Assembly: GCA_035041965.1 (NCBI GenBank)
Contig: JAPYMA010000682.1
Coordinates: 147,904 to 211,903, forward strand
DNA length: 64,000 bases
Source of the DNA: Anisakis pegreffii
Taxonomy: Eukaryota > Nematoda > Chromadorea > Rhabditida > Anisakidae
Reading direction: 5' to 3'
In this document: in pieces, positions 24,328 through 37,408 of the stretch
Layout of the letters: each line of letters begins with the position of its first letter
Position numbering within the stretch: the first letter of the stretch is position 1
Position numbers and translations under genes: made by a program
Notes under the pieces: generated by a model
What the model saw: the letters and a program-made list of their open reading frames with translations, nothing else
Database searches by the model: none
Told to the model about the DNA's origin: nothing

Positions 24328-27180
24328 AGAGACCTAAACTAGAATTTGAGCAAATAATGTCTGTTATAGAGTAAGAATTGCATTCGAATTTATGCAAATA
24401 TTTCAGTTTTAAGTTGACTGTGCATAAGCAATTTATTGGCTAAATAATCATGCAGTGCTTTTTAATGGCACAAGGTACTTATTGCCGTATTGCTGTTAAT
24501 AACTTGATTGATAAGGCATCACTTGATTCACTGTCCTTATCAACAGATATTAATGCTTGCATGCAGAAAATATTCTCACCGTAAAAAGTTCCATCTTGCC
24601 AATCGCTATGAGCGTATGATCAAAATTCAAATGATCAGAGAGCCTTACAGCGTCAACAAGCACAACGCAAATCAAAAAATGTAATTGTAGCCTTAAAAAT
24701 GCTCGATCTTACCTGCATTATTGCTTTCTTGCTCACAACTGTCATTATTTCGATGATTTCGTAATGCTAGAAATGCAAACAAAATAACAATTCTAAGAAA
24801 CATTTCACCAATCCATTGTGGCATAATACAATTTTGTTTCCAGAAGTGCGCATCAAAGAAATCACACAGGAAAATAGCAACTGAAAAACACCTGTATTAA
24901 TATCTTTAGTCAAAAAATTCAAAGATGCACTATATATCAGTTTAGTTGGATATTTTAAGTCCTCCAAGGAACCCGCAATTTCTCAGAGGGAAGAATCAGA
25001 AGTTGACGATTGGCTGGAGAAAAGCTTGAGATAAAATGCATTAATAATGCTTATTTATAACATCATTTATGGAATCATCATCACTGATTTTCATTATACC
25101 ATTTCACAGTTTATCATCGAAGACAAATCAAAAAAAAACAAGAAACTGATCCATTGATCAAGAATTTTGCTGATCGTTGGTGGTATTGAGATACTGATCA
25201 CGCAAATATTATGAAACTGTTTGAAACTATTCAAGAATTAATTTTAAAAAATTAATGAATATTGATTCGCCGTTCTCCCCAGCTGCTTCTCATCCTCGAA
25301 TTCCCCTTTCCAATCAATATTAGTGGTCAGTATGATACTGGCCACGGATATCATTATATTTAGTGCCAAGTTCTCCTTAAATCAGCTGGAGCATTCCTTT
25401 CACACGACAATTTGTCTCCAAACGCGAATTTTTTCTTTGCAAATTTCCTCGCATCAAATATGCCGACAAATTTATTCACGGAATGTTCACGATACATTTC
25501 ACAGGCAGTTTGGATTGTTTGCGAGCAACACCAAATTCCTTCTCAGCTTCAATTCGCACAGTCCAGATGTTCAAGCAATGAGTGAATTCAGTTCAATCAA
25601 AACTGAACTGCGCATCCCGTTTCATCACTCCGGCAGTGTATCAATTTACAATATGTGAATTTATTCATTCATCATATCCGAGTATTCGGACACTCAATGA
25701 ATACAGCTGAAATAAGTGAGACATAACAGTGGTCATAACAGGATGATGCAGCACGTTACGACCGATGAATATCCATCAAAGCAACTGATGCTGTCTATCG
25801 AAAACCGGGTATCGAAATGATGATTCGATTCACGAAGATCATTACGAAGTCAAAAGTAATGTGGTAAAGGATGCAATTTCTTGATAACGCTTAATCGCAC
25901 TCAGTTGTTTTCCTTGCGGTTTTCCTTAATTGTTTCAGATCGCAATTAATCCAATCTGACTAACTTAAACACATCAAAAATTGTTGAATGAAAATTAGCT
26001 TGATCGGCTCTATTTTTGTACTTCAAATTAGCTTGATCGCCTCTGTTTATGTATCCAAGTTCGCATCTTCCAGTTCTCATATCTTCCAAGCCTCATTGCA
26101 TTTTATATCCACCAAGTATCGCCAACAAAAAATCATTACTTAGAAAGCAAACGAAATCATTACTGCACAAAAATACTTCTGCATAAGGCTGAACCAAAAA
26201 AGATTTTCAATGACTCATGCGATCTGCCATGTAACGAAAATATCACATAAAGTCATTAAATGACATTTGATCACTTGTTTGTCAACAATAATCGACAATT
26301 TTTATCAAAAAAAGATTGCTCTTTGGATTTTACTCTTCAGCAGTTGTTGGCTTTTATTTTTTTCATTTTTCGTCAGTTGACATGAGACATAAACCTTAAA
26401 AATCACTCCATAAAATGCGCATTCCATGAACGTTACTCATCTGATCAATTAGTATCGTCTTGATTTTGTGCAGTCATGACCACCGTAATAATCCAGAACA
26501 TCAAAAAACATCTTCACCATTTCAAAATGCTCTTACAGTCTTCGCAAAATTACTCACATTTAAAATTTCAACTGAACATGATTGAGGATTTCTATTTCTT
26601 TGTTCAAAAGCTATTCTGGCCTAATTAAGAAGAAAATGTACAGCATTTGTTACTTGAAAAGAAAACCCTTCTGTGTGTGAATGTTTTCGAGATAGCCGTT
26701 CTTATTGATGAATTTTTCACTTCATTTGATCAGTAAACAAAAACAGTAATTGCCGTTCGTTTATAAACCCATCGATGAACTTATACACAATCAACTCTTT
26801 CCTTCAAAATATGCTGCGCTCATAAGTTTGTGCAACAGTTTCTTCAGATTCTTAAAGAGGTCAGGAAAATGAGTGTATCCAATAAAATGCCCACAAAAAA
26901 ATGTGGAGGCAAAGAAGTAACATTTGGACAGAAGTAATATTCGCTCTCAGAGATATTCGAAATACGGATGTATAGATAATTGTTTTGCCTTGGCAAGTCA
27001 CAATCGCAGAAAACTTTTAAAACAAGACGCTTTTGTGAGTGGAAAGTGACTGATTGTTAAGTGATACAAAGTGTTATGCTAAAAAATATCGATGCTTAAT
27101 TGCAGCATTTTTTGAAAGCGCATCGCATTGATAACATTGTAAGGAGATCAGAGAACAGAAGAAAAAAGTTCATGACATGA
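24328..27180. other. intergenic, no supported gene
   Basis: AT-rich DNA upstream of lectin gene C. A 111-codon plus-strand frame at 25323-25658 and short minus-strand frames under it match nothing I recognise. No RNA gene or repeat array seen. Confidence 0.5.
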
Positions 27181-27183
27181 ACA

Positions 27184-27302
27184 TCTTATCACATGATTAT
27201 TGCTGATTTTTTGGTTTATTTCGTTCGTGACTCAGCATTGGTCATAAACAAAAGAATCTGGTGATATGAACCAGGATTGCATCATTTCGAACGAGCATAT
27301 AA
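27184..27302 (+). promoter_or_regulatory. GATA-like site and TATA box of lectin gene C
   Basis: TCTTATCA (27184-27191) matches the first eight bases of the extended GATA element found upstream of genes A and B. TATAA at 27298-27302 stands 57 bp before the ATG at 27355, nearly the same spacing as in gene A. Confidence 0.4.
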
Positions 27303-27354
27303 GGCGACTCGATCGAGCCATTCGGTACAGTGTGCAGCTTTGAAGAATCGCATC

Positions 27355-30300
27355 ATGCGTTTTCAACTTCAACTTTTGGCTCTCTTGAGCCTGCTAACTG
27401 CTGCTATTCAAGGTAAACATCTTTCTGTTCACTCAGAAAGACATTTAGGCGTTCAATTAGCGTATAGTAACGATGACTCCATTCAAATTTCTTCTTTGAT
27501 ATTCATATCCATCCAAAGATTTCTTATGAGATTACAACTTGAATCTGGTATTGCGAAAACGAACTGGAGGGCCAAAACTGAATTATGTGAAAATTGGGAT
27601 TGAGGATTCCTTTCATAAACAAAACCAAACCATCAAGAAAGCAGTGGTCTTCATTGCAATAAATTTTTGCAGCCTTGGAACCGTGCGATTGCCTAAGTAG
27701 GCGATATGGGCCAGTTGATGTGACCTTCGTAATCGATGGATCGAAAGATGTTGGACAAGACAACTTCAAGGTTTGGCGAAATTTTCTTCTTGAATGGATT
27801 TGACTCAAAATTCATATAGCTGGAGAAATTGATACTGATGTTCAATTTATATCGATTATAATGGTAAGATTGGAAGATCGAAAATGATCCAGATTTCGAA
27901 TAGTCATAATACACAGAAACGCGGCACTGATAATTAGCCCGGCGTATCCTCTTTTAGAATGCCACAAACACAAAATGAATTCAAACTTATGATGAGTTCA
28001 AGCTTCAAAATGAGAATTCAACGCGATTTTTTAAAATTTCATCTGGTTCACTTATGATGGAATATTTCAGTTGACCCTCACCGACGTAGCGGCAGTCACG
28101 CGCGAGTCACTCCATATTGGACCAACAGAACAGGTACCATGTTGACTTTTTACAGCATTTGTTTCATTTCAATATTTTTCGTCAAGTGTTAATCCACTGC
28201 ATTTTCATCAACTCGTTTCAGGACAGCCGTGAAGCGATGGTCGTTTTCCACGGTGAATCAAGCATTGAGTTCCCGCTAGACGGCGTCTCAAATGCGGATG
28301 TAGACCAAAAAATCAACGCCGTGCAATATCCGACTCAACAGACTGGTGTTAACATTGCCCTAGGCATGGACGCAGCAACAAGAGATGTTAGATCACAGCT
28401 GAATCTTTTTTCAGAACTTCAATTCGTCATCTACTTCAATCATAAACATTTCATATAGAATAAGATTTCATCATCACTGAAAAATAACAAAAAAAAACAA
28501 TCACGTTCTTTCATTACAGATTTTCAATCGCCATCAACGTTCAGCGCGAAGATACATGATCCTTGTCACGGGCAACAGTGACATATCGGATGTGAGGGCC
28601 GAACGCAGCCTTGCCAGTGAAATCGATGTGACTGTAATTGCAATCGGTATTGAGCATCGTTTTTCTTTTCACTTCCACGTTTGTTGTTCGTCAGTGAGTC
28701 GGGGATGTCTTCATAGTTTGATTTTAGTGGTTTTGAGCAATTATGATAACAAAAAGAGCCTGAAAGCTATGAAGAGTGAGTGATTCTAGGAGTTGGGGCC
28801 GGTGCAAGCCACGGTCAACTTGTGAATGCCACTGGTGATGCAGAGCATGTCATCATGATTAAGGACTACACAGAACTTCTCGACGCTTTGAGAAGAGCGA
28901 TGTGCTTCAGTAAGTTCTTTTTTTTCACTGATTGGTACCACTTATGAGTGCAGAGAGTCTTGTTTATTTATGAATTTTTGTCTTTTTCTGAACCTTGACG
29001 TTCAATGTTTGAAGTGATGATAATACGATTACGGTTGCATTCAATTGATTACTAAAAATTGTAAAATAATTGAATATTGGTAGGAATCGTTGAAATTTTT
29101 TTGCATTCTAAAATTCCGGATCATGGATGGTAATAGGTGAAACGAAAGAGAATTCTGTTGATGACTTTTGTCAGATCAGTGAGACTGTTGTCATCAACCG
29201 TATACTTTAGTGAGTGATTACTGCATGGCTTGACGTAAATACGAACTTTTTCTCATTCAAAGTTTATTATATATCACTCTTATTAAATGAGGAATCCTGT
29301 GTTGAAACTTCAGTAGATCAGCAAATATTAAACAGCGATAATTGTGTGAAAAAATAAAAACTCGATAAATTCATCTGATAAATTCATCCAATTTTTTTTG
29401 AAAACCCTCAAATGATTGTGAATACCTACAGTGCCGTGTCTTCCACTCCCAACAACAACACCACCACCAACAACAACAACAACAACAGCACCAATTACCG
29501 CCTCAGGTGCAAAATCAGCTCGAGGATGTGCCTGTGACTATCGTCAAACTTGGCTTGATTTGGTGTTTGTGCTAGATTCGTCAAGTGAAATGAACAGATA
29601 CGATTTCTATGCTGTGAGTTCCAGTTGGGACTAGTTTGATAATAATTGATAATAGACAAATATATTCACTCGGATCAGTCAAAAACAAATCAGTCCCTAA
29701 CGAAATAATCCAGAAAATGATTTGGGATATATTCAAAATAGGCGTGCTGGTCACACTCCGAGTAAACTGGCTGCTCACTTTACAGGAATAAAGCTCAAGC
29801 ACAAAAACGCCAATTTTTCTAGTGATCTTGCTCGCAGCAGATTTTGAAATGCTCACACAAAAGAAATGCAAAGTGCAAACACGCAATTGAGAAATTAATT
29901 GTTCGAATGAGTTAAGGTGCGCAATTTCGCTGCTTCATTCATTAAAGCAATACCGGTCAGCCAGGAGACAACTGGTCGAACTTCTCGTGTTGGCATCATT
30001 AATGTCGCTAAAGAAGTAAGGCTCTCTTGAAGAAATCATTATTCCCTTCATAATCAGTCAGATCCTTTGCTGAGTCGATCGAACGAAATTTTCGAATCAC
30101 TCATGATAACCGCTGATATCATGTCCTTTTGTTGCTCAAATCTTCAGCAAGCGTTCACGACCGACAATGTGTCAATTACAAAAGCTGAACAATATTAAGA
30201 GAGCTCAGCAAGCTATAGTTGAATTATTCATTGAAAATAATCATAAAACAATCTGGTTGAAGGCTGAGGTAGTCGGTGATCTTCACTCGTACGCAGATGC

Positions 30301-32974
30301 AAAAGCCGCATATCATGCGATGAGACGCGTGCACTACAAGGGAGAGGAGGCGATGAACCTTAGGAAGTGAATTTCCTTTCGATTATTTCAGTTATCTCTT
30401 CAATCACCTAAAAATTCTTATGAGGCGAAAGATTTTCGTATGCCTGGAAATATATCCAGACGAGCACATCATCAGTCTTGCTTACATTTAACAATAACAT
30501 TGCATAAAGGAAATAGGAACTTCAACTCATTATTCGAAACCATTTTTCCTGTTTGATGTTAGTTTCTGAAATCATCTAAGTGAATGGAAAATGTATGATA
30601 GATATCAAAAACAATGATTAATGGAATGAACAAAAATGACAAATTCAAGGGGTCTGGAAGCCGCACGCGATATGATCAAATTTGAAGATCGGCCAAATGT
30701 GAAGAAAGTTGTCATCGTATTTACTAACAAGCATGAGGACTGCACATACCAAGGAAAACACGCTGAACTGTACGACTGTTCATTCATTTCGTTTCGATGA
30801 CGAATCAACAACAAAAATGTTCCATTCAAAATCAGTCTACTGAAGTTTATTTCGAAACTATTTTCAGTGAAAAAATTATTTCAAATTTATTTTCAATGAA
30901 CAATACTTCATTTCAAATTGAATGAGTAGTAAAATTGACGCGGATATGAATGTGTTTGATCCCTTGTTAACGACAAATAGCTCCGTACCCTTTTTTCATG
31001 GAGCATTCAAGCAATTTTCGATAACCAACTGCGTTCCAGCTTCAAGCAGAAGATGAAAAAACCAGATGAAGACGATAATCCATGTCGTATCGCCTCACAC
31101 CTTATTGAGAATAAAGTTATCGTATTCACGGTCGCCTTGAAATACGATGGAGCACAGGATTATCCGAAAGTGAACCTTGGAAGTCCTTGCTTCAACTACA
31201 ACTTTGATAGAACATTTGCGACAAATTTCCTCGACGGAATCTGCAGAGGTACGATCTTCGTACTTTTTCGCCGTTTGATCTGAACTAACAGGGTTCAAAT
31301 GCTTTCACTGTGTTTGGAATTCTTCAGTGTGTATGTTGCATAAAACTGTGTGCTTCACAAATATTTTCCGTTGTGGATCGTGACAGCAAAAAAAGCAGTG
31401 GTAAAGCCGATCGCTTCAACTGCCAGCAGTGATGGATTCATGGGATGGGAAAAACATTTCTTTAAAAAGCATTTTACTGCAGTTTCAGTTGATTAATGGA
31501 AAAAACCCTAACAGAGAGGAAAATTATTTGATGAAAGGAAAAAACAATTTTCCTCTCCTTAAATAATCTTTGAGAATCTGTTTCATAATGGAAACGTATT
31601 GCAGCCAATTGCTATTGTCTCCCTCCATACGTACAGTATTCGCATGAAGATCGATGCATCGAATACGGTGAATGTCTTTACGTATACGGCCAGGTAGAGA
31701 GTCACGATGTTGCTGAACAGACTTGCGTAGATGCAAAATCTTCACTTGTGGATGTCTACAGTCATGATAAGGAACTTTTCATCGATGGTTCGTTGTTTAT
31801 CACACATTACGCTTTGTTTGAAACGGAGATGCCATTCAACCGGAAATTATTGAGGCATAAATTATATTAAACCATAAACCATAGTAGTAAACCATAAATT
31901 AGTTTTGCAAGCGTTTTGGGCAATTCAATTGCAGTGGGCGGTTTGGACGATTTGTAAGTGCGGTTAAATTAATACCGATTGCGTTTTTTATTTCAATATT
32001 GGCAGCGTTGGAATAAATTCGTTTAATGGCTGATGTGTTGCAACCATTTTTCGAATTGTTCATTGTGGAAGACCATCGCTTACAACTTTCAAAAATATGC
32101 TCGGTTCGATAGAATCACCGAGAATTTTTCATGTTCTGAAAACCGCTAGCAATCAGTATTCATAGGAAACTGCTCCGAATTCCTGTTGTTTATTTCCAGT
32201 GCTTTGCATCTGAATCAGTCTTGCTTTTTCAGAGATCCAAAAGGATCACCACCTCAAAGGATCATGGCTAGCACTGAAGGCAACAGGTGGTGAGTACCAA
32301 TGGAATGGGGATAGAGTGCGTTGCATGTTTTCAGTTGAACATTTCAGAGGCTTAATATTTTCATTTGGTTCATATCAAATACCACTAATTGTCCATTGTG
32401 ATCATTTTGTTCATATATGAAATGATTGCTGGTAGGTGCAAAATGATGTGGGTGAGGTAGATGTAGCTTGATTATGATTGCAGCTGAATCCACAAGACTA
32501 TACCGACTGGGCAAAAGGACAACCGAATACATCAGCCGGTTCGTGTGTGGCTTATGAACCAGGACAAGGCTGGCTTTCGAAGTCGTGCGATGATTTCCTT
32601 ACCACGGCTCATTTCGTAGGCCAAAAAATATCATGTAAGTTACAATCATATTGCGATTTATTTGTTCCTTGTTTGAAGTATCTCACTGACAATGGTCCCA
32701 ACTCCCAAGCATCTTAGCATCAGTCGGAAATAATTTTTTTCCATTCCGCATCGGTCCAAAGTTATTGTTAAATTCTAATACCATTGTCAAATAAATTTGA
32801 AAACAGAGAAAATGATGAAATATCCACATTTACAAGTGCGCAACACAAATTGCATCATTACCTTACTCGCTTTTTGCAACACTCGCTACCTAAAATGCAA
32901 TTCTGAATCGAAACATATTTTTAGGCGATGCACTCCATTACTGTGACTTCAAGGATTTCACCCCAACACATTGA
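27355..32974 (+). CDS. secreted VWA-VWA-C-type lectin protein C (two VWA domains, PT linker)
   Basis: Fifteen exons: 27355-27412, 27673-27770, 28071-28133, 28222-28386, 28520-28646, 28790-28909, 29432-29613, 29917-30015, 30263-30366, 30650-30769, 31040-31248, 31605-31787, 32233-32315, 32484-32634 and 32925-32974 (603 aa). Residues 1-19 are a signal peptide. VWA1 (about 22-210) lines up with VWA1 of gene B, but the metal site is eroded: DGSKD for DxSxS and VTGNSD where B has ITDGMD. A Pro/Thr-rich linker (about 211-242), absent from A and B, precedes VWA2 (about 243-448; TWLDLVFVLDSSSEMN). The C-type lectin domain (about 449-590) has QPN but reads HFVGQKIS where A and B have SCQ or LCQ, so the last core cysteine is replaced by glycine. 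Weak or unusual splice sites occur: introns ending AAG (29916, 30262, 30649) and a donor GTACGA after 30769. Probably gut-secreted; ligand unknown. Confidence 0.88.
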
Positions 32975-35900
32975 TGAGGTGGCGGATAACTTGCTAGAAT
33001 GGTCACAAGCTCAATGCACTGTTTGCTTGCCACTATGATATACTTATGATCACTCTTTCTCTGAACGTCCCTATCATATTTAGAAGTAAAAAAAATTCAG
33101 CAATCATTCTGCTGTGAATGCTAATGGATACGTACCAACTTATCGCCAACAAATGAGATAATCTCAGCTAAACATCCAATTCAATAACGCAGTTTATGTT
33201 GCATGTGACCATTCGAGGCAGTTCATTTCATTAAATCCCATATGACATTGACAGTGTGAAACAGTGGTTCTCAACCTAGTATGCGAGACAGCACTCTAGG
33301 AGCATGAGATAACATTGCATTTTCTATACATCTACTTCTTAAAGTTAGCTAGGATGGACTTTAACGAATATGTTTTTGAAAAGATAGAACATTTGCACTG
33401 ACGGTGTACACTTATGTACACCATAGACACTCACTCTTGTGGATGAGGAATACGGAGTGGATGTTGTAAGGGGTGCGAAGATAGCGTGAAGGGGGTGTGA
33501 GCGAAGAAAGAGGTTGGAAACCACTGTTTTAAAGTTTTGAATCGTTTCGAACACTGAATAAATCCGTTTAACCTGCAATGTTTGCTTCGTCACATATAAC
33601 TGAATACATCCACTGAACAATTTTTTTCAAAAACTTCATATGGATTCAGGTAGTTGAATGGTGCATACTTATTTGAAATCAGAATTCAGCACGAATGCAT
33701 TTTGCCTATAGCATATAATCCGAGAGCAAGAGGATAATTGTGAATGAGAGCTGAAATACGATCATGCTCGGATAGTTCAGATTTTGAAACTAGACAAGTG
33801 AAGATTACTCATCTGACAATCAAATGCTTGGATGATTCCTTAAAATTAAGTGAGTGCTAACATCATCGTGTACACACAATCAAACTGCCGATAAGACACA
33901 AACAAACATAATTAGGCACAAAAAAAACTTATAATCGCTATGTAAGTTGCTTAGTGAATAAGTAGTTCGAATTGGTTGATAAATAACGACGAAAACGGCG
34001 AACTATCATCTGAAAAGTAATCCAAATCACTAGTTGTTAGCGTCACAGTGACAGCAACGCTAATGCAAAATTCGATAGCAGCGATCATATTCGAATCCTG
34101 AACAACTAATTTAAGCAAGCAAACACAAATCAATACTTCTCACTGATTCGATGAAAGTTGAACATTATCGATGAAATTACAAAATAATGGAAAAATATCA
34201 TAGAGAAAAGCATTACAGTAGAAAAAATAGAACTGTGCATGAAAGACTTTCCACAAATTTTCGAAGCTGATGCAAATTGTCATACAGAAATGAGTATTGT
34301 GGAATTAACTAATCGTAAGAGTGAGAGGCGGATGGCGAAAGCAATCTCGTAACCATAATACTATTCAGCCTCTCCGGATTTTCAGTTCTGACTGAGTGCT
34401 TAACAAAAATAGCTATCACAATTGGTAGATCGAAGCCAATGATCGCACCGTGATACCAGTTGATATTTCACTGACAAATGTTTCGCTACAACTAAGAAAT
34501 ACTTCTCTTGGCTTCCTTATTTATTTATTGTGCACAATCAAGATTATTCATCTCAATTTGATGTAGCATCTATCTTCTTGAAATGCTTGTATTCTCGAAT
34601 CTTTTCAAATGGATGAAATTCAGATTAATGGAAGTGACTACGAATTAACATTAACAATGTATAACGTGTCATTGGTTTCATTCGAAGTTGAGTTGTTTGA
34701 AATAAGAATCAGCAATTACATTCAGACTTGACTTGTAACCACTTTTGGCGTTGTCATTTGCATCGCTCTTCATTTGCATCAAATGATCTCTGATTGAATA
34801 GATTTTTCGCGTAACCTGCAATCGCCAACGAATGCAACCGAATTGCGATTTTGCATCCTGACTGTTTTAGAGTAAGAAAGGCGTATAAAATGATTATTAG
34901 CAAATGACAATTGAAAGATTCTGAGAGCAGTAAGATGCTCCGTCCTCTTCTGTTCTGTCGTTTACGTTGTTTTATTCCATTCTTTTCACACATCGCACAT
35001 TTGAAGTTGTTTTATTCTAGTTAGGTAAAAGATAACAATATGGAATCGGAATAGAAGAGTTTGACTGCAACAGCGTTATCCCTGGTGGTGACTCATCAGT
35101 TGCATTCGTTCATTACTGTTTTGGTTTTTGTTGTTAATGCAATAAGCCGATTTCGAAATTGCCTTTATCGTATCAGTTGGTCGACGAACATAAAATCTCC
35201 TTAGCAAGGCGTAAAAAGCTTCAAATCAATTTGACGGATGAAAGATCGCAGCATAGAAATTTGTATTAGAAGTTGAGGGACTCTAATTCGAATGTTTTCG
35301 GACCCTTACGTTGTATGCATCAAGTGAATGCGTTGTGTATCGTTATTACTCTCCCTTCAACCAGGTTACTGTAATTGGAGGAATGTTCATTATGTCATCA
35401 CTTCTCATCTGATATGCTGATAGTTGATATGCTAATCGTATTCCTCTTCGGCCGCCTTTCAAAGAAAAAGCCCTCCATTGTGAAATCTCAGCTACAGTTG
35501 CTTTGAGCATTATGTGGATCGTTCGTGATTTTTCAAATAATTAGTTGATTATAATTGATTACAACTCATAATTTCCTAAAATGCACATCGTAAAACTTGT
35601 TTAACTTTAGGCAGTGGAAATGTATAACAAATTGAGATGATTGATGCAATCCGGACGAAATAAATAACATTGGGTGGCATAATCAGATTCTAGTTTTAAT
35701 GAATCTGAAACTGGAGTATCAGTTTTTCATTAAGTTGTCCAACTGCAACTTTTCATTGGAATTTTGCCGTGACACTCAAACGAATGATTTGGCACTGAAA
35801 AATATCGTTTTCCAATGTAGCCAAGAAAGTGCTGACTGTACTCGCTTGAAAGAGAAAGCTGTCCATAGCGATCATAAATCAGAAAATATTCAATGGAAAA

Positions 35901-37408
35901 AAGCGAAGCTATACTCTGCTGGTGATTCACTGATCATGCTATTGCAAACATTAGAGCAAAGACAATAGAACGAAGAAAACATTTAGAAAAAACAATTTCA
36001 TCGCTAAGCGATTATCACAAGCAAATCTCGCAAGACATTCTCAGGCACTAAAATTTTTCTGTTTTTATCAGACGCTTGAAAAGGAAATTTTTTCGTTAAG
36101 AACTTTGTTCAGTTTGTTGAGAACTACGATCGGAGCACTCTTATGTGCATCATTTTTCTTTCGATGATCGATCGAAAACATAAACTACATAGATGTTGTT
36201 TTTGGTTCCTTATTTCATACACTTTCGAACCATTAATTTGATGGGATTATTCGCGCAAATCAGTTCCAAAGATTTTATCTCATATAATCTGCAAGGAAGA
36301 GCATTTCAAGTAGATTTTCACCACTTCCCATGATAATTCTCAAATGGGTTTACTTCGTTCGATGCTGAACTTTCGTTGAACATCACTCCAGCAAGTATAA
36401 ATTCCGTTGTGTGAACTACTATGTACATATATAATTGGATTGTTAAATATCAGATCACCTGAAGATTTAGTTTGGGTGAGGTTGATGGTGATATTGAAAT
36501 GAGCAACACAACTTTAAAGTTATGATGAATTCCCGCTGTTTCGCAGCAATAGTTTGAAGGTAATAAAAATCATGATGATAGGCTAATGATAACGCATTGC
36601 ACAGATACGTATTGTAATCGTGTACATGATATGTTCGTGATGAGATGACAGCTGACATGGAACAAAATGATAACCCAACCATAGTCATCAACAGTTCATC
36701 AGTGAATAACAACTTGCATTAGGAGTGACCAGTTTAGTTCAGAAATGTAATGGTTCTTGAATCAGGAACAGCTGACGAGGTATTATTCTGCTAGACGATT
36801 CTCGTTCTCTCTGTGATTCTGAATCGTCCGCAACGGCATTGAGACAGTGATTTGAGAGAATTCGATCGAGTTCATTTTATTATTTGTTTATTGTGAATTG
36901 CCATAGGTTTAGCAGAGTTTGCATGGACAAATGATCAACATATTGGTTTGAAAACAGCACATCAGTGTATCACATGCGTTGATTGTATCATACATCATAT
37001 AATTATCACAATAACGTGATGGTGCGATAGTGTATGGATTAGACTTGAACAGTTCCGATCAGTTAATCATTAACTAATAAGAAATGCTTCATCTCGATTG
37101 CTGTTCACTAAGCTAGTTACATCAAAAATGGATGTACTGCAATATCACTACGGAATTTGAATATTTCACAGTTTTTGAATCGAAACTTGAAATGCAACGA
37201 GTAATTATTACTGATCAAAATGGAGCGGGAAGAGATCAGCCACCGTCGATGCTCTAAAATAGCATACCGATTGCAATAATGCTCCAGCGGGATTGCCTTA
37301 TCAGTTGAAAATCCTGCCCGTATCCCAAATTCGCTTTCCATTAACTACCGCAGGTTTCTCTTCAGGATCAACCAGTCATTAATAGAGAACAAAGGCGTAA
37401 AACATTAT
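32975..37408. other. intergenic between lectin gene C and the GT14 gene
   Basis: Genes converge here, both 3' ends facing this gap. No gene is supported. A plus-strand frame at 35699-35968 and a minus-strand one at 34754-34993 match no family. The first clear AATAAA for gene C is near 33556, rather far from its stop. No repeats noted. Confidence 0.5.

Noticed and set aside
25323..25658. 111-codon plus-strand frame and short minus-strand frames beneath
   Set aside because: The minus strand shows two protein-like pieces in different frames, perhaps a frameshifted relic, but neither matches a family I know and no splice sites join them.
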